Shown one piece after another: positions 26,198 through 36,048 of a stretch of 64,000 nt of DNA. The DNA lies in assembly GCA_947630185.1 (NCBI GenBank), contig CANRGT010000004.1:39949-103948 (forward strand). The letters are read 5' to 3'. This DNA is from an uncultured Clostridia bacterium. GTDB taxonomy: Bacteria; Bacillota; Clostridia; TANB77; CAG-508. Within the stretch, counting starts at the first letter, position 1. Each line of letters opens with the position of its first letter. The notes under the pieces were generated by a model. It made no database searches, had not been told where the DNA came from, and worked only from the letters and a program-made list of their open reading frames with translations. Position numbers and translations under genes: made by a program.

Positions 26198-27064
26198 TTA
26201 AAGGCTTTCCCAACGCCCATAAATTCCACATGGTAAAACCAATTTTGAATTAGTCATTGGAAGACCTATCTCTCCACTAACCACTTTGCCTTTATAGTTC
26301 TTACCAATTGTTAATTCCAAAATATTTTCTAGAACTTTACTAGAAATTCCTGTTGTGTACGAATTTATTAAAAAGAATAATGGATTTTTTGATAATACTT
26401 TTGAACAAAGTTCAACTAATTCAGGTAAATTATCTTCAAACTTCCATACTTCACCATTTGTTCCTCTTCCATAAGATGGAGGATCCATTATAATCGCATC
26501 ATAAGTATTGCCTCTACGTATTTCTCTATTTACAAACTTAAACACATCATCTACTATAAATCTAATTGGATTTTTTTCTAGCCCTGATGCTTGTACATTT
26601 TCTTTTGCCCATGTAACCATACCCTTTGAACTATCCACATGGCAAACCTCTGCACCTGCATAACTACAAGCAACTGTTGCACCACCAGTATATGCAAATA
26701 AATTTAAAACCTTAATAGGTCTTTTCGCATTTTTTATTTTAGAAATCATCCAATCCCAGTTAACAGCTTGCTCTGGAAAAAGTCCTGTGTGCTTAAAGCC
26801 CATAGGTTTTACATTAAAGGTTAAATCCTTATATTGCACCTTCCAACTTTGTGGCAAACTCTTTTTGTACTCCCAGCTTCCGCCACCTTCTTTGCTTCTA
26901 TGGTATGTACCATTTACATTTCTCCATTTTTCTGGAAAGCTTTTTTCTTTCCAAATTATTTGTGGGTCTGGCCTAACTAGAATAACATTTTTCCATCTTT
27001 CTAATTTTTCTCCATTTGCCATATCTAATATTTCATAATCTTTCCAATCTTTTGCTATATCCAT
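26198..27064 (-). CDS. Class I SAM-dependent rRNA methyltransferase
   Basis: This 288-residue methyltransferase resembles the RlmI/RlmK group. The SAM-binding loop is KVLNLFAYTGGATVACSYAG, followed by the acidic strand CHVDSSKGMVTWAKEN, and the catalytic region is IIMDPPSYGRGTNGE, the DPP(S)Y pattern of 23S rRNA methylases. The N-terminal part lacks the PUA domain of RlmI and has its own fold (GSWEYKKSLPQSW). It is on the same strand as the pseudouridine synthase 55 bases further on; both may serve RNA modification. Confidence 0.88.
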   Translation of the reverse strand: MDIAKDWKDYEILDMANGEKLERWKNVILVRPDPQIIWKEKSFPEKWRNVNGTYHRSKEGGGSWEYKKSLPQSWKVQYKDLTFNVKPMGFKHTGLFPEQAVNWDWMISKIKNAKRPIKVLNLFAYTGGATVACSYAGAEVCHVDSSKGMVTWAKENVQASGLEKNPIRFIVDDVFKFVNREIRRGNTYDAIIMDPPSYGRGTNGEVWKFEDNLPELVELCSKVLSKNPLFFLINSYTTGISSKVLENILELTIGKNYKGKVVSGEIGLPMTNSKLVLPCGIYGRWESL

Positions 27065-27176
27065 TTTTATTTCATGTTAGATATATTTTCTAACAGCCTT
27101 TATCATATATATTTAGGTTTTCATGGTTCCTATAACCTTTATTATTGTAGCATAATTGTTTTAGTTTTTCAAATAT

Positions 27177-27392
27177 TTATAAACTCCCTAATACATTAAT
27201 AAAATTAACTATTAGCACCACATCTAAAGCTATAAGCAAAGTAGCACTTATTACTGTCATTGTTATAATCTTATGCCTTTTTACTTTTTCAAATGCCTTT
27301 TCTAAAAATAAACTTGTCCAACCCTTACTAATTTTCTTTTCCCTTCTTGCATCTGCGCGAAGGTTTAGCACTAAATCTTTTGCATACTCCAT
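27177..27392 (-). CDS. Small single-span membrane protein, unknown
   Basis: This 71-residue protein has a basic, amphipathic N-terminal half (LRADARREKKISKG...) and one membrane helix at about residues 44-66 (MTVISATLLIALDVVLIVNF). AGGAGG lies seven bases upstream of ATG 27392, supporting expression. I do not recognise the family. It sits between uvrC and the methyltransferase on the same strand. Topology would place the charged part in the cytoplasm. Confidence 0.75.
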   Translation of the reverse strand: MEYAKDLVLNLRADARREKKISKGWTSLFLEKAFEKVKRHKIITMTVISATLLIALDVVLIVNFINVLGSL

Positions 27393-27578
27393 AAAACATC
27401 CTCCTAAACATATACTTGTTAAACATTAAATGTAGATTATAAATATAAAACATAATTTAATTATTATAAATATATTCTAGTATTCTTATTTTATGATAAA
27501 AATCGTATACAAAATTGTGCTATATTATGCTATATTTCGGCATTTTATTGTAACCTTACTTTATTGCTAATTATTTTA

Positions 27579-29408
27579 TTATGGCCTATCTTTTTTCAAT
27601 TTTTGTATTACTATACTTGGTCGGTCTTCCCCTTTTATCTTCCTTGCTAACTTTTCATTTATACCTTTTATTTTAGTCAATTCTTCTATGTTAGCTTCTT
27701 TTATTTTTTGCACACTACCAAACTTTTTTAATAATTCTTTTTTCTTAGCTGGTCCTATTCCGTGGATTTCATCTAACTCAGATTTTGTAATGTCCTTTCC
27801 TCTTAGTTTTCTATGGTATCCAATAGCTTTTTCATGCACGCAGTCTTGAAAATAAGTTATAGTGTTCATTAGTCTTTCTGATAAAGGAAGTTCGTTTCTA
27901 TTTTCATCAATTAAAGCTCTGGTTGAGTGTTTGTCATCCTTAACCATTCCAAAAATTGGTATATCTAAATTATATACATTTATTGCTTCTTTTGCTGCCC
28001 TCATTTGAGTTATTCCACCATCTACAAATATAGTATCTGGAAGCTCTCCAAATGCACCTTTTGGGTTATCTATTGAATGTTTTAATCTCCTAATTATAAC
28101 CTCCTTCATGCACTCTGGATCATCTTGACCGATTACTGTTTTTATTTTAAAAGTTCTTGATAAATTCTTTTTAACTGTTCCATCTTGAAGTACACACATT
28201 GCTGCAACTACATATTGACCAGAAATATTTGAAATGTCGTAACTTTCTATCTTTCGTGGAAGCTTTTCCATTTTTAAAACTTTTTTAAGTTCGTTTACTA
28301 CACCATATTTTTCTTTTTCAGTATTTTCCAAAGTTATTTTTGCATTGTTTTCAGCCATTTCTACAAGCTTTAGCTTTTCTCCTTTTTGTGGAGATTTTAT
28401 TTCTACTGCCCTTCCCATTTTTTCTGATAACGATTTTTCTAGAAGATTTTTATCTTCTATTTCTTCTTTTACCATAATTCTATGAGGAATTATTAGGCTA
28501 TCTAAATAATATTGTTTTAAAAAGTTAGAAAGAATTTCTTTGTCTGTTTCATCTTCTAATCCTTCTAAGAAATAATGCTCTCTACCTACCATTTTGCTAT
28601 TTCTGATGAAAAATACTTCTATGCAAACTCTTAACTCGTTTCTAGCTAAGCCAATAACATCAATGTCATTTTCAGAAAGGTTAGAAACCTTTTGCCTTTC
28701 ATAACTTATCTTTTCTATTGCCAATTTTTTATCTCTTAGATATGCTGCCTTTTCAAATTCTAGATTTTTAGAAGCTTCTTGCATTTCCTTATCTAACTGC
28801 TTTATAAGTGCTTCTGTTTTACCTGATAATAAATTTATAATTTGGTTTATTTGCTCTCTATACTCTTCCTCAGAAATATAGTTCATGCAAGGTGCACTAC
28901 ATTTTTTTATATGATAATTAAGGCATGGTCTATCCTTAAATTTAAAACTTTTACATTGTCTAATTTTAAACTTAGATTTTATAAAATCCACCATTTCTTT
29001 TGCACTACCAGCACTTGCATAAGGTCCAAAATACTTTGCCCCATCATTTAAAATTCTTCTAGTTATATATACATCAGGGTATTTTTCTTGAACATTTACT
29101 TTTATATATGGGTATGTTTTATCATCTTTTAATAAAACATTAAATTTAGGCATATTTTTCTTTATTAAATTACATTCTAGAATTAGGGCTTCTGATTCAT
29201 TATCTGTTACAATGTATTCAAAATGGTCTATTAGAGCAACCATGTTTTCTATTCTTTTTGTTTTGTTATTTTTTCTAAAATATTGCCTTACTCTGTTTTT
29301 TAAAGAAATTGCTTTTCCAACATAGATGATTTTATCGTTCTTGTCATGCATTATATATACGCCCGGTTTATCTGGCAATTTTTTTAACTCTTGCTCTATA
29401 TCAAACAT
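27579..29408 (-). CDS. uvrC: UvrABC excinuclease subunit C
   Basis: UvrC makes both incisions in nucleotide-excision repair. The 609-residue protein has the N-terminal GIY-YIG nuclease domain (PGVYIMHDKNDKIIYVGKAISLKNR), a Cys-rich segment (CKSFKFKDRPCLNYHIKKCSAPC, in pieces), the UvrB-binding UVR motif (about 195-230), the RNase H-like nuclease (SYDISNISGQ, FVDGGITQM) and tandem helix-hairpin-helix motifs (IHGIGPAKKKELLKKFG). The start at 29408 has GGAGGG. All catalytic regions look intact. Confidence 0.97.
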   Translation of the reverse strand: MFDIEQELKKLPDKPGVYIMHDKNDKIIYVGKAISLKNRVRQYFRKNNKTKRIENMVALIDHFEYIVTDNESEALILECNLIKKNMPKFNVLLKDDKTYPYIKVNVQEKYPDVYITRRILNDGAKYFGPYASAGSAKEMVDFIKSKFKIRQCKSFKFKDRPCLNYHIKKCSAPCMNYISEEEYREQINQIINLLSGKTEALIKQLDKEMQEASKNLEFEKAAYLRDKKLAIEKISYERQKVSNLSENDIDVIGLARNELRVCIEVFFIRNSKMVGREHYFLEGLEDETDKEILSNFLKQYYLDSLIIPHRIMVKEEIEDKNLLEKSLSEKMGRAVEIKSPQKGEKLKLVEMAENNAKITLENTEKEKYGVVNELKKVLKMEKLPRKIESYDISNISGQYVVAAMCVLQDGTVKKNLSRTFKIKTVIGQDDPECMKEVIIRRLKHSIDNPKGAFGELPDTIFVDGGITQMRAAKEAINVYNLDIPIFGMVKDDKHSTRALIDENRNELPLSERLMNTITYFQDCVHEKAIGYHRKLRGKDITKSELDEIHGIGPAKKKELLKKFGSVQKIKEANIEELTKIKGINEKLARKIKGEDRPSIVIQKLKKDRP

Positions 29409-29454
29409 TCTTCTAAGCCCTCCTTCTTTTATTATTTTAGCATATTATTTTGAA

Positions 29455-29661
29455 TAAGACAATGGGACGGGGTTTTTGTCTTAATGAAAATTGGCATTAC
29501 TTTACATAATTTCATTTAACTTTTCGATTGATGTTAAAATTGACTTTAATATAAGAAATTTTGATAAAAAATGTCTAATTATTTTATTACCCTAGAAAAT
29601 TCTAAAGTGAAAAGGTATTGCCTCAAAAACCTTAAGACAAAAACCCCGTCCCATTGTCTTA
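29455..29661. repeat. 207-bp element with perfect 30-bp terminal inverted repeats
   Basis: Bases 29455-29484 and 29632-29661 are perfect reverse complements. Each arm contains its own short palindrome (TAAGACA...TGTCTTA) around a G/C-rich core (GGGACGGGG). The 147 bases between are AT-rich and without an ORF. It lies between uvrC and glmS. Size, perfect ends and lack of coding content fit a MITE-like non-autonomous element; no transposase with matching ends is in the window. I found no clear target-site duplication. Confidence 0.75.
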
Positions 29662-29825
29662 AAATTTGACACAATTTATTTTTTATAGTAATATAATACT
29701 ATTAAAAGTTTACAAATTAAATTTACAAGAAAATTATTAAATTAAGATATATATATTTATACAAAAGAATCTTAATATTAAAGTTATTTTCTTTATATTA
29801 TTAAAAGAAAGGAGAGTAGTTTTAA

Positions 29826-29950
29826 AGTTACAGCGCCTGGACAATTTATTTATAAATCAATATTTATGAAGTTTTAAAAAATTGTTGACGAGGTTAGGGT
29901 TTATCGAAAGACTCGGCGGATGGCCCTATGGCACTACATACTGCCATTAA
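29826..29950 (+). ncRNA. glmS_rz: glmS ribozyme (glucosamine-6-phosphate riboswitch)
   Basis: The 5' leader of glmS has the ribozyme's conserved blocks in order: AGCGCCTGG, in which self-cleavage would fall between A29832 and G29833; then GACGAGGTTAGGGTTTATCGA, which forms the double pseudoknot core; then ACTCGGCGGATGGCCC; and a final ATGGCA/TGCCAT hairpin near 29927-29946. With glucosamine-6-phosphate as cofactor the RNA cuts itself and lowers glmS expression. About 180 bases separate it from the glmS start. Confidence 0.93.
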
Positions 29951-30132
29951 ATATTAGGTAAAAAATCATAGTGATATGATATAACAAATCTAATAAGGTA
30001 TGTTTTAATTTGTATACTTTCTTAAAATAATTTCTTAGAATGTATAACTTTGTATAGCTTTGTTTAACTTTCTAAGAAAAATTTAGTGTTCTAAAATTAG
30101 TTAGAGCATGATTTTAAAGGAGGTATTTTTTT

Positions 30133-31971
30133 ATGTGTGGAATTGTTGGCTACGTTGGTAATAAAAAAGCCACACCGGTTTTAATTAAAGGCTTATTAAG
30201 TTTAGAATATAGAGGATATGACTCTGCAGGTATTGCAGTTATAGAAGATGGTAAATTACTAGTTATGAAGGATAAAGGTAGAGTTGCTAATTTACAAGAA
30301 ATTACTGATTCTATTAACCCTGAATCAACCATTGGAATTGCTCATACAAGATGGGCAACTCATGGAAAGCCATCAAGAGAGAATTCACATCCTCATATGG
30401 ATAATAGCGGAGAGTTTGCAGTTGTACATAATGGTATAATTGAAAACTATCATGAATTAAGAGAATTTTTAACTGAAAAAGGTTATAAATTTTCATCTCA
30501 AACAGATACAGAGGTAATTCCTAATTTAATTCATTATTATTATACAAATGGTGTTAAAACTAATACCCCATTTTTAAGTGCAGTAAAGTCTGCAGTAGAT
30601 GATTTAAGAGGAAGTTACGCTATTGAAGTAGTTTCTAGTCTATATCCAGATACTATGATAGTTACTAGAAAGGATAGCCCTCTTGTTATAGGAAAAGGAA
30701 ATGGTGAAAACTTTGTAGCATCTGATATTCCTGCTATACTTTCATATTCAAAAGATTTTTATTTATTAGACGATAACGAATATGCTGTATTAACTGCTAA
30801 TAGTATCAACTTCTTTGATAGTAGCTTATCAGAGCATAGCAAGCCTATAAAAAATATTGAATGGGATGCAACAGCCGCTGAAAAAAATGGTTTTGAAGAT
30901 TATATGTTAAAGGAAATATATGAGCAACCAACTGCTATTAGAGAAACTATTGGAGCACATTTTCATTTAGGAGAAAAATGTGATTTCCCTGAAATTGACA
31001 TTACAGCTGATTATTTAAAAACTATAAATAAAATTTATATTATAGCTTGTGGTACTGCAATGCACGCAGGCTTAGTTGGAAAAAATGCTATTGAAAGGCT
31101 TTGCCACATTCCTGTAGAAGTAGACATTGCTTCTGAGTTTCGTTATAGAAACCCTATCATAAATGAAAAAACTTTATGCATTTATGTTAGTCAATCTGGT
31201 GAAACTGCAGATACAATAGCAGCCTTAAAATTAGCAAGGTCAAAAGGTGCAAAAACACTTGCAATTTCTAATGTTATAGGAAGCTCAATTACTCGTGAAG
31301 CAGATTATACTGTATATACACATGCAGGTCCTGAAATTGCTGTTGCTTCTACAAAAGCTTACACTTCACAAGTTGTATTATTAGTTATACTTGCTATGTA
31401 TTTTGCAGAATTGTTAGGAACTACTGAGCAAAGCATTTTAGATAAGCTAAAAGCTTCAATTTTAGATTTACCTACTGCTATTGAAACTGTATTAGACCAA
31501 ACTGAACAAGTAAAAGAATTTGCAAACAAAATATATACAGAACATGATATGTATTTCTTAGGAAGAGGAACTGATTACTGTGTTGCTATGGAAGGCTCTT
31601 TAAAATTAAAAGAAATTTCTTATATTCACTCAGAAGCTTATGCAGCAGGTGAATTAAAACATGGACCTATAGCACTTATTGAAAATGGAATAACTGTAAT
31701 TGGAATTTTAACAGACCCTGATTTAGTAGAAAAGTCAATTAGCAATTTACAAGAAGTAGTTTCTAGAGGTGCTAAAACCTTTATAATTACTAACCAAAAA
31801 CTTACAAACACAAGCTTTGATTTTATAATAAATATTCCAGAAACTGAGTCTATCATATCACCTATTGTTTCTATTATTCCGCTTCAACTTCTTGCTTATT
31901 ACATTTCTAAAAGCAAAGGATTAGATGTTGATAAACCTAGAAATTTAGCGAAGTCAGTTACTGTTGAATAG
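30133..31971 (+). CDS. glmS: Glutamine-fructose-6-phosphate aminotransferase
   Basis: GlmS makes glucosamine-6-phosphate from fructose-6-phosphate and glutamine, the first step toward UDP-GlcNAc and cell wall. The 612-residue protein has the N-terminal glutaminase domain with nucleophile Cys2 (MCGIVGYVG) and HTRWATHGKPSRENSHPH, and two SIS domains (ACGTAMHAGLVGK; YVSQSGETADTIAA; SEAYAAGELKHGPIALIE). The C-terminus DKPRNLAKSVTVE is canonical. It is preceded by the glmS ribozyme and AGGAGG, and followed by an intrinsic terminator. Confidence 0.98.
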   Translation: MCGIVGYVGNKKATPVLIKGLLSLEYRGYDSAGIAVIEDGKLLVMKDKGRVANLQEITDSINPESTIGIAHTRWATHGKPSRENSHPHMDNSGEFAVVHNGIIENYHELREFLTEKGYKFSSQTDTEVIPNLIHYYYTNGVKTNTPFLSAVKSAVDDLRGSYAIEVVSSLYPDTMIVTRKDSPLVIGKGNGENFVASDIPAILSYSKDFYLLDDNEYAVLTANSINFFDSSLSEHSKPIKNIEWDATAAEKNGFEDYMLKEIYEQPTAIRETIGAHFHLGEKCDFPEIDITADYLKTINKIYIIACGTAMHAGLVGKNAIERLCHIPVEVDIASEFRYRNPIINEKTLCIYVSQSGETADTIAALKLARSKGAKTLAISNVIGSSITREADYTVYTHAGPEIAVASTKAYTSQVVLLVILAMYFAELLGTTEQSILDKLKASILDLPTAIETVLDQTEQVKEFANKIYTEHDMYFLGRGTDYCVAMEGSLKLKEISYIHSEAYAAGELKHGPIALIENGITVIGILTDPDLVEKSISNLQEVVSRGAKTFIITNQKLTNTSFDFIINIPETESIISPIVSIIPLQLLAYYISKSKGLDVDKPRNLAKSVTVE

Positions 31972-32050
31972 TATTTGTACCAAGTATGCTTTCCCATTTT
32001 TTAGGTACTTGGGAAATATCAAAATTTAGAAAAACAAATTTTATAAAAAA

Positions 32051-32087
32051 GACCACCCTATCTTAAATAGATAGAGTGGTTTTTGTC
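32051..32087 (+). terminator. glmS terminator
   Basis: ACCACCCTATCT pairs with AGATAGAGTGGT (one mismatch) around TAAAT, followed by TTTTTGTCTT. Confidence 0.85.
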
Positions 32088-32173
32088 TTCTTCATAGACG
32101 TTCCATTTAGATTGCCATAAATAAATGTGTTTAGCATATTTCATACTACTATTACCTTGTTGTTGCCATACTG

Positions 32174-33436
32174 TTACCGAACGATGGTATCTTTGGCATC
32201 AGGTCCTACGCCAATGTATTTGACTGGGACTTCAGTATAAGTTTCAATAAATTCAATGAACTTTTTAGCGCGTTCATCAAGCTCATCAAAACTTGTAACT
32301 CCTTCTGTGCTCCAACCACCTTTAAAGGTTTTGTATATTGGCTCGCAGTTTTCAAGGTCAACAGGAACATAATTTATGATTTCTTTTCCATTATATTGGT
32401 ATGCCACACACACTTGGATTTCTTCGAATTTGCCGATGGTGTCTAAGTGGTTTAAGGCTAATGAAGTGCAGCCGTTTATATAGCATGCATCCAATACCAT
32501 TACCAAATCCAGCCATCCGCATCTTCTCGGTCGATTTGTGGTTGTACCATATTCATGGCCAAGCTCACGTATTCTGTCTCCTACTTCATTGTTCTGCTCA
32601 GTAGGAAATGCTCCTTCGCCCACTCTTGAAGTATAGGCTTTCATAACACCTATTACCTCACTTTGCTTGTTCAAAGGAACTCCTGCACCTGTGCAAGCCC
32701 CACTTGCTATTGGATTAGACGAAGTAACATCTGGATATGTACCCCAATCCAAGTCCAAGAAAGTAGATTGTGCACCTTCGAGAACAATGTTTAGGCCTTC
32801 TTTCCTTAGAATAGGTTTAGTGTCCTTTACAAACTCTGCAAGGTACTGACCTAACTCAGAATATTCTTCGAAGATTTCATCCACCTCGCTTTCGCAAATA
32901 GTGTGGCCGGCAGACATAAGGTCAGCGCTTTCCATCATCAGTATGAAATGGATTTTTTCCTTTAAGGTTTCAGGCTTTCCTACCAAATCACACATGCGAA
33001 TACCTACTCTTTCGCTTTTGCTTTGATAGCAAGGTCCAATTCCTCTTAAGGTAGTGCCTATTTTCTTGTCACCCCTTTGAGCCTCCTGAATTTTATCCAA
33101 TTCCACATGAATTGGCAAAATCACATGTGCCCTATTACTTATGACAAGATTATTCGGGGTGATTTTGATTCTTCTCGCCTTTAGCTCTTTTATTTCTTGA
33201 GCCAAAACACGAGGATCAACCACAACCCCTGTTCCTATGATTGATAAAACGTTTGGATTGATTATAGAAGCCGGAAGCAAATGAAGTTTATAAGTTTCAC
33301 CTTCGGAAACAACCGTATGACCTGCATTGTTTCCACCGGTGCACCTTATTACAACATCTGCATTTTGCATTGCGAAATGACAAACCCGGCCTTTGCCTTC
33401 ATCTCCCCATTGTGTTCCAACAATTGTTCTTATCAT
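32174..33436 (-). CDS. purA: Adenylosuccinate synthetase
   Basis: PurA joins IMP and aspartate with GTP hydrolysis on the way to AMP. The 420-residue protein shows the P-loop GTQWGDEGKGR (about 7-17), GGNNAGHTVV, the IMP-binding region GTTLRGIGPCYQSKS, GVPLNKQSEVIGVMKAYTSRVGEG (in part) and TTNRPRRCGWLDLV. It starts at 33436. Codon choice is visibly richer in G and C (CGG, GCC, ACC) than in flanking genes, as if acquired from a less AT-rich source or under different codon selection. It is not linked to other purine genes here. Confidence 0.97.
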   Translation of the reverse strand: MIRTIVGTQWGDEGKGRVCHFAMQNADVVIRCTGGNNAGHTVVSEGETYKLHLLPASIINPNVLSIIGTGVVVDPRVLAQEIKELKARRIKITPNNLVISNRAHVILPIHVELDKIQEAQRGDKKIGTTLRGIGPCYQSKSERVGIRMCDLVGKPETLKEKIHFILMMESADLMSAGHTICESEVDEIFEEYSELGQYLAEFVKDTKPILRKEGLNIVLEGAQSTFLDLDWGTYPDVTSSNPIASGACTGAGVPLNKQSEVIGVMKAYTSRVGEGAFPTEQNNEVGDRIRELGHEYGTTTNRPRRCGWLDLVMVLDACYINGCTSLALNHLDTIGKFEEIQVCVAYQYNGKEIINYVPVDLENCEPIYKTFKGGWSTEGVTSFDELDERAKKFIEFIETYTEVPVKYIGVGPDAKDTIVR

Positions 33437-33726
33437 GTTTCATTTCTCCTTTGTGTAAAAATTTTTGGAACATCTATATCAAACCTTTATACAAAATAAT
33501 GTATAAAGATATTAAAGAATTACGCATAGAATTATATAATATTTTTATGTCAATTACAAGTGTTTTTCCTTATTTGCCCTTATATTTTTTTTATTTGCTC
33601 TTATATTTTCTTTACTCTTATATTTTCTTTACTATTATTGAAAATCATTAAAATTTATGGTATAAATATATCAATAAACCAAAGAAAAACTTATTAAAAA
33701 ATAAAAGAATATAGTTTTATACTATT
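33437..33726. other. AT-rich gap upstream of purA
   Basis: About 290 bases with no gene. The plus strand has three imperfect copies of TCTTATATTTTCTTTAC-like sequence near 33570-33640. I saw no purine riboswitch. Confidence 0.4.
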
Positions 33727-33756
33727 AAAAAAGCCATTCGCATGAATGGCTTTTTT
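33727..33756. terminator. Terminator downstream of bofA
   Basis: AAAAAAGCCATTC pairs with GAATGGCTTTTTT around a four-base loop; bidirectional in form, placed just after the bofA stop. Confidence 0.9.
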
Positions 33757-33790
33757 CTAATGCTTAGCATCAATTCGAGTCAAGTCATAT

Positions 33791-34051
33791 TTATAAAAAA
33801 ATCTTTAAAATAATTAGCAAAACTGCACCCGGTATTCCAAGCAAACCCACTAATACTGATGTACCTACATTAAGCCCTATATGAAAACTAAATGCACTTC
33901 CAACTAAGTTTATTATAAAAATAAGTAGTCCACCTAAAAATGAGTTTAATATTAACTTAAAAATTGCCCTAAAAGGAATGGAAAATACCTTTCCTATTAC
34001 TACAAGTGCAATTATACAACCTAAAATAACAAAAACATTAGAAAAGTCCAA
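33791..34051 (-). CDS. bofA: Pro-sigma-K processing inhibitor BofA
   Basis: BofA is an integral membrane protein that holds the SpoIVFB protease inactive until the mother cell receives a forespore signal. The 86-residue product is nearly all hydrophobic, with two to three spans and the family motif LNSFLGGLLIFIINLVGSAF followed by FHIGLNVGTSVLVGLLGIPG. The likely start is TTG at 34051 with GGGTGAT upstream. The next gene upstream is yaaL, as in Bacillus. Together with yqfC and yqfD it argues for spore formation. Confidence 0.92.
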   Translation of the reverse strand: MDFSNVFVILGCIIALVVIGKVFSIPFRAIFKLILNSFLGGLLIFIINLVGSAFSFHIGLNVGTSVLVGLLGIPGAVLLIILKIFL

Positions 34052-34173
34052 ATATTATCACCCTACCCTACAAATTATTGTAAATATATGATTTTATACA
34101 CATATAAACTTTATAGCCTTCATATTTTTTAATTTATAGTAAATACTTATGATAATATTTGGACAAATATTAC

Positions 34174-34449
34174 TTATCCAACTTGATTTTTTCTAAAATA
34201 AAGCTCCTCTATCATATTTAGTGAAATTCCCTTTTTTCTGGCTTTGTTTACAAGGAAATCTAGCTTACTCTTTGTTGCTTTTATTTGATACACATAGTAA
34301 TCAACTAAACCCGCTTCTGCTGTTTCAAAATTTTTATTTGCTAAGTCTAATTCTCTTTTTGCTTTAATCACACTCATAATTAATTCTATGTTTTTTTCAT
34401 CTTCTGTTTTCTCTACAACTAAATCTTCCTTTTCATAATCTCCGTACAT
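34174..34449 (-). CDS. yaaL: DUF2508 / YaaL family protein
   Basis: This 91-residue protein matches YaaL: an acidic N-terminus, helix IELIMSVIKAKRELDLANKNF, then LVDYYVYQIKATKSKLDFLVNKARKKG (in pieces) and a short tail. YaaL proteins accompany recR and bofA in Bacillota; their function is unknown. ATG 34449 follows GGAGAT. The yaaL-bofA pair is kept here without recR. Confidence 0.88.
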   Translation of the reverse strand: MYGDYEKEDLVVEKTEDEKNIELIMSVIKAKRELDLANKNFETAEAGLVDYYVYQIKATKSKLDFLVNKARKKGISLNMIEELYFRKNQVG

Positions 34450-34526
34450 ATTTCTATCTCCTTTTTTCTTATAGCATATAAAGATTTTTTCTTTTTATAT
34501 TATTATCTATTGCTGTTCAAAAAATT

Positions 34527-35372
34527 TCATAAAAACACCGCAAAAATAATAATTCCTACTGACTGTATAACAAACAAATTGAAAATATTTGATGTAAGTA
34601 AATTATTTGTTGCCTCTATTACCCCATCTTCTGCTTGTTTTTCTTTTTTATAATGTTTTTGTGCTTCTAAAAATGTAATAAGCTCTGGAACACTTGTAAT
34701 AAAGCCTAATAATATACCAATTATCCACTGTGGAATTTTAAAATTAATGCATAATGCTTCTAATGTATCACTTAATAAATTTCCAACTGTATAAAGCAGA
34801 ATTGCTATAATAACTAAATATATAGTATATTTTATAATGATTTTAATCTTCCCTCTTACCCATTTTGTTTCTTCCTGTATTTCTTTTTCTTGTATAGTTT
34901 GCCTTTTTAAATAAACTTTATGTGAGTTATTGTTTATAACATAAAATGCTAAAAATAATAATATAAAAATTGGCAGAATTTCTACTGAATATTCTATATT
35001 AAATATAAATAAAAATGCTGGTATTGCTATTGTGAGTGCCACCATTATTAAATCTATTGTAATTGCTCTGTTACCTAATAGTCTTTGATTTTTATTTATA
35101 TATACTGTAAATAAGTACTGTACTAAATTTATTATATTCGAGCTTATTATATTGTATGCACCTGCTGATATAAGACCTGTAAATGATGAAAAACAAACTG
35201 TTAAAAGCTCCGGTGTAGAGGTTGCAATTCCTGCAACATTTCCTATTGTTTTTGGTTTTAAATTTAAAGCCTCCCCCAGTTTTCTCAAGACAGGTACTAA
35301 TAAATATTTTGATATTGCTACAATTATTCCTGTATAAAATATGAACTTTATAAATGTCCAAATTAAGTTCAA
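34527..35372 (-). CDS. Sodium/calcium exchanger family antiporter
   Basis: This 281-residue membrane protein belongs to the CaCA cation antiporters (YrbG-like). It has about ten membrane spans in two inverted halves, each with an alpha-repeat: GNVAGIATSTPELLTVCF and GILLGFITSVPELITFLEA, where the acidic residue in the PE pair binds the cation. The second repeat is followed by SNIFNLFVIQS, also typical. A likely TTG start at 35372 follows GAGGTAG. It probably exports Ca2+ against Na+ or H+; ion specificity is not readable. Confidence 0.9.
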   Translation of the reverse strand: MNLIWTFIKFIFYTGIIVAISKYLLVPVLRKLGEALNLKPKTIGNVAGIATSTPELLTVCFSSFTGLISAGAYNIISSNIINLVQYLFTVYINKNQRLLGNRAITIDLIMVALTIAIPAFLFIFNIEYSVEILPIFILLFLAFYVINNNSHKVYLKRQTIQEKEIQEETKWVRGKIKIIIKYTIYLVIIAILLYTVGNLLSDTLEALCINFKIPQWIIGILLGFITSVPELITFLEAQKHYKKEKQAEDGVIEATNNLLTSNIFNLFVIQSVGIIIFAVFL

Positions 35373-35558
35373 GTTTCTACCTCTTATCTTTATATTTTTT
35401 CTTATTAAATTTTATATTGTTGGTTTATAATTTTCTTTTGCAACTTCTATTTTTTCCTATTTTACCCATTTATATAAATTATATTCTAAATTTTATATGT
35501 TTTTATAACATATGTAATAATGCAAATAAGATATAAATTAAAGCATTATAAAGAAAAG

Positions 35559-35587
35559 TTGACTAATTATGTAAATTGTTGTATAAT
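35559..35587 (+). promoter_or_regulatory. Promoter of the orphan gene at 35681
   Basis: TTGACT (35559-35564), a 17-base spacer and TATAAT (35582-35587). The leader has an ATAAGG/CCTTAT hairpin near 35598-35614. Confidence 0.75.
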
Positions 35588-35680
35588 AATATTTAACATA
35601 AGGTATAGCCTTATTTTACATATATTATTCTCATACATCACCGGCCAAATTGACATTAAATATAAAAGGAGAGTAAAAAT

Positions 35681-36034
35681 ATGAAGAACTTTGAAAACAA
35701 AGAAGTAGTTGTGGCATTAGAGTCTAGACGTGCTGCCCTGCAAAAAATAATGAGGTCAGGCTTTCCCATTGATTTCCGGCTTGAAGAGGCTCACATCCGG
35801 AGAGTTAACAACGCTGAGCAATACTTAAATGAGTTAAAAGAAGTGGACTCATTTTTAGATTTAGGATTCGAGGTAACCATCGTTACCAAAAAGAAATTCG
35901 AAAAGGAGGTTGACCAGGCAGATTTTTCTACCATCGAGCAGGATGGTGTCTTTTGCAAAATCGCAACAATTCAGAGCTATCCTAGCAAGGAGAGGGTGAT
36001 AGTCTACCTTGTACCTATAGCAGGTGCAGTATAG
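35681..36034 (+). CDS. Unknown 117-residue protein, single-gene unit
   Basis: I do not recognise this protein. It is soluble-looking, with a basic and acidic helical N-terminal half (LESRRAALQKIMRSGFPIDF) and a beta-rich second half ending VIVYLVPIAGAV. It has its own consensus promoter, an AGGAGAG ribosome site and two tandem terminators, so it is a monocistronic unit. Codons such as CGG, CCC, ACC and GTC are used far more than in neighbouring genes. The small gene at 38373 shows the same traits. Confidence 0.8.
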   Translation: MKNFENKEVVVALESRRAALQKIMRSGFPIDFRLEEAHIRRVNNAEQYLNELKEVDSFLDLGFEVTIVTKKKFEKEVDQADFSTIEQDGVFCKIATIQSYPSKERVIVYLVPIAGAV

Positions 36035-36048
36035 CAATTACTTCAAAT

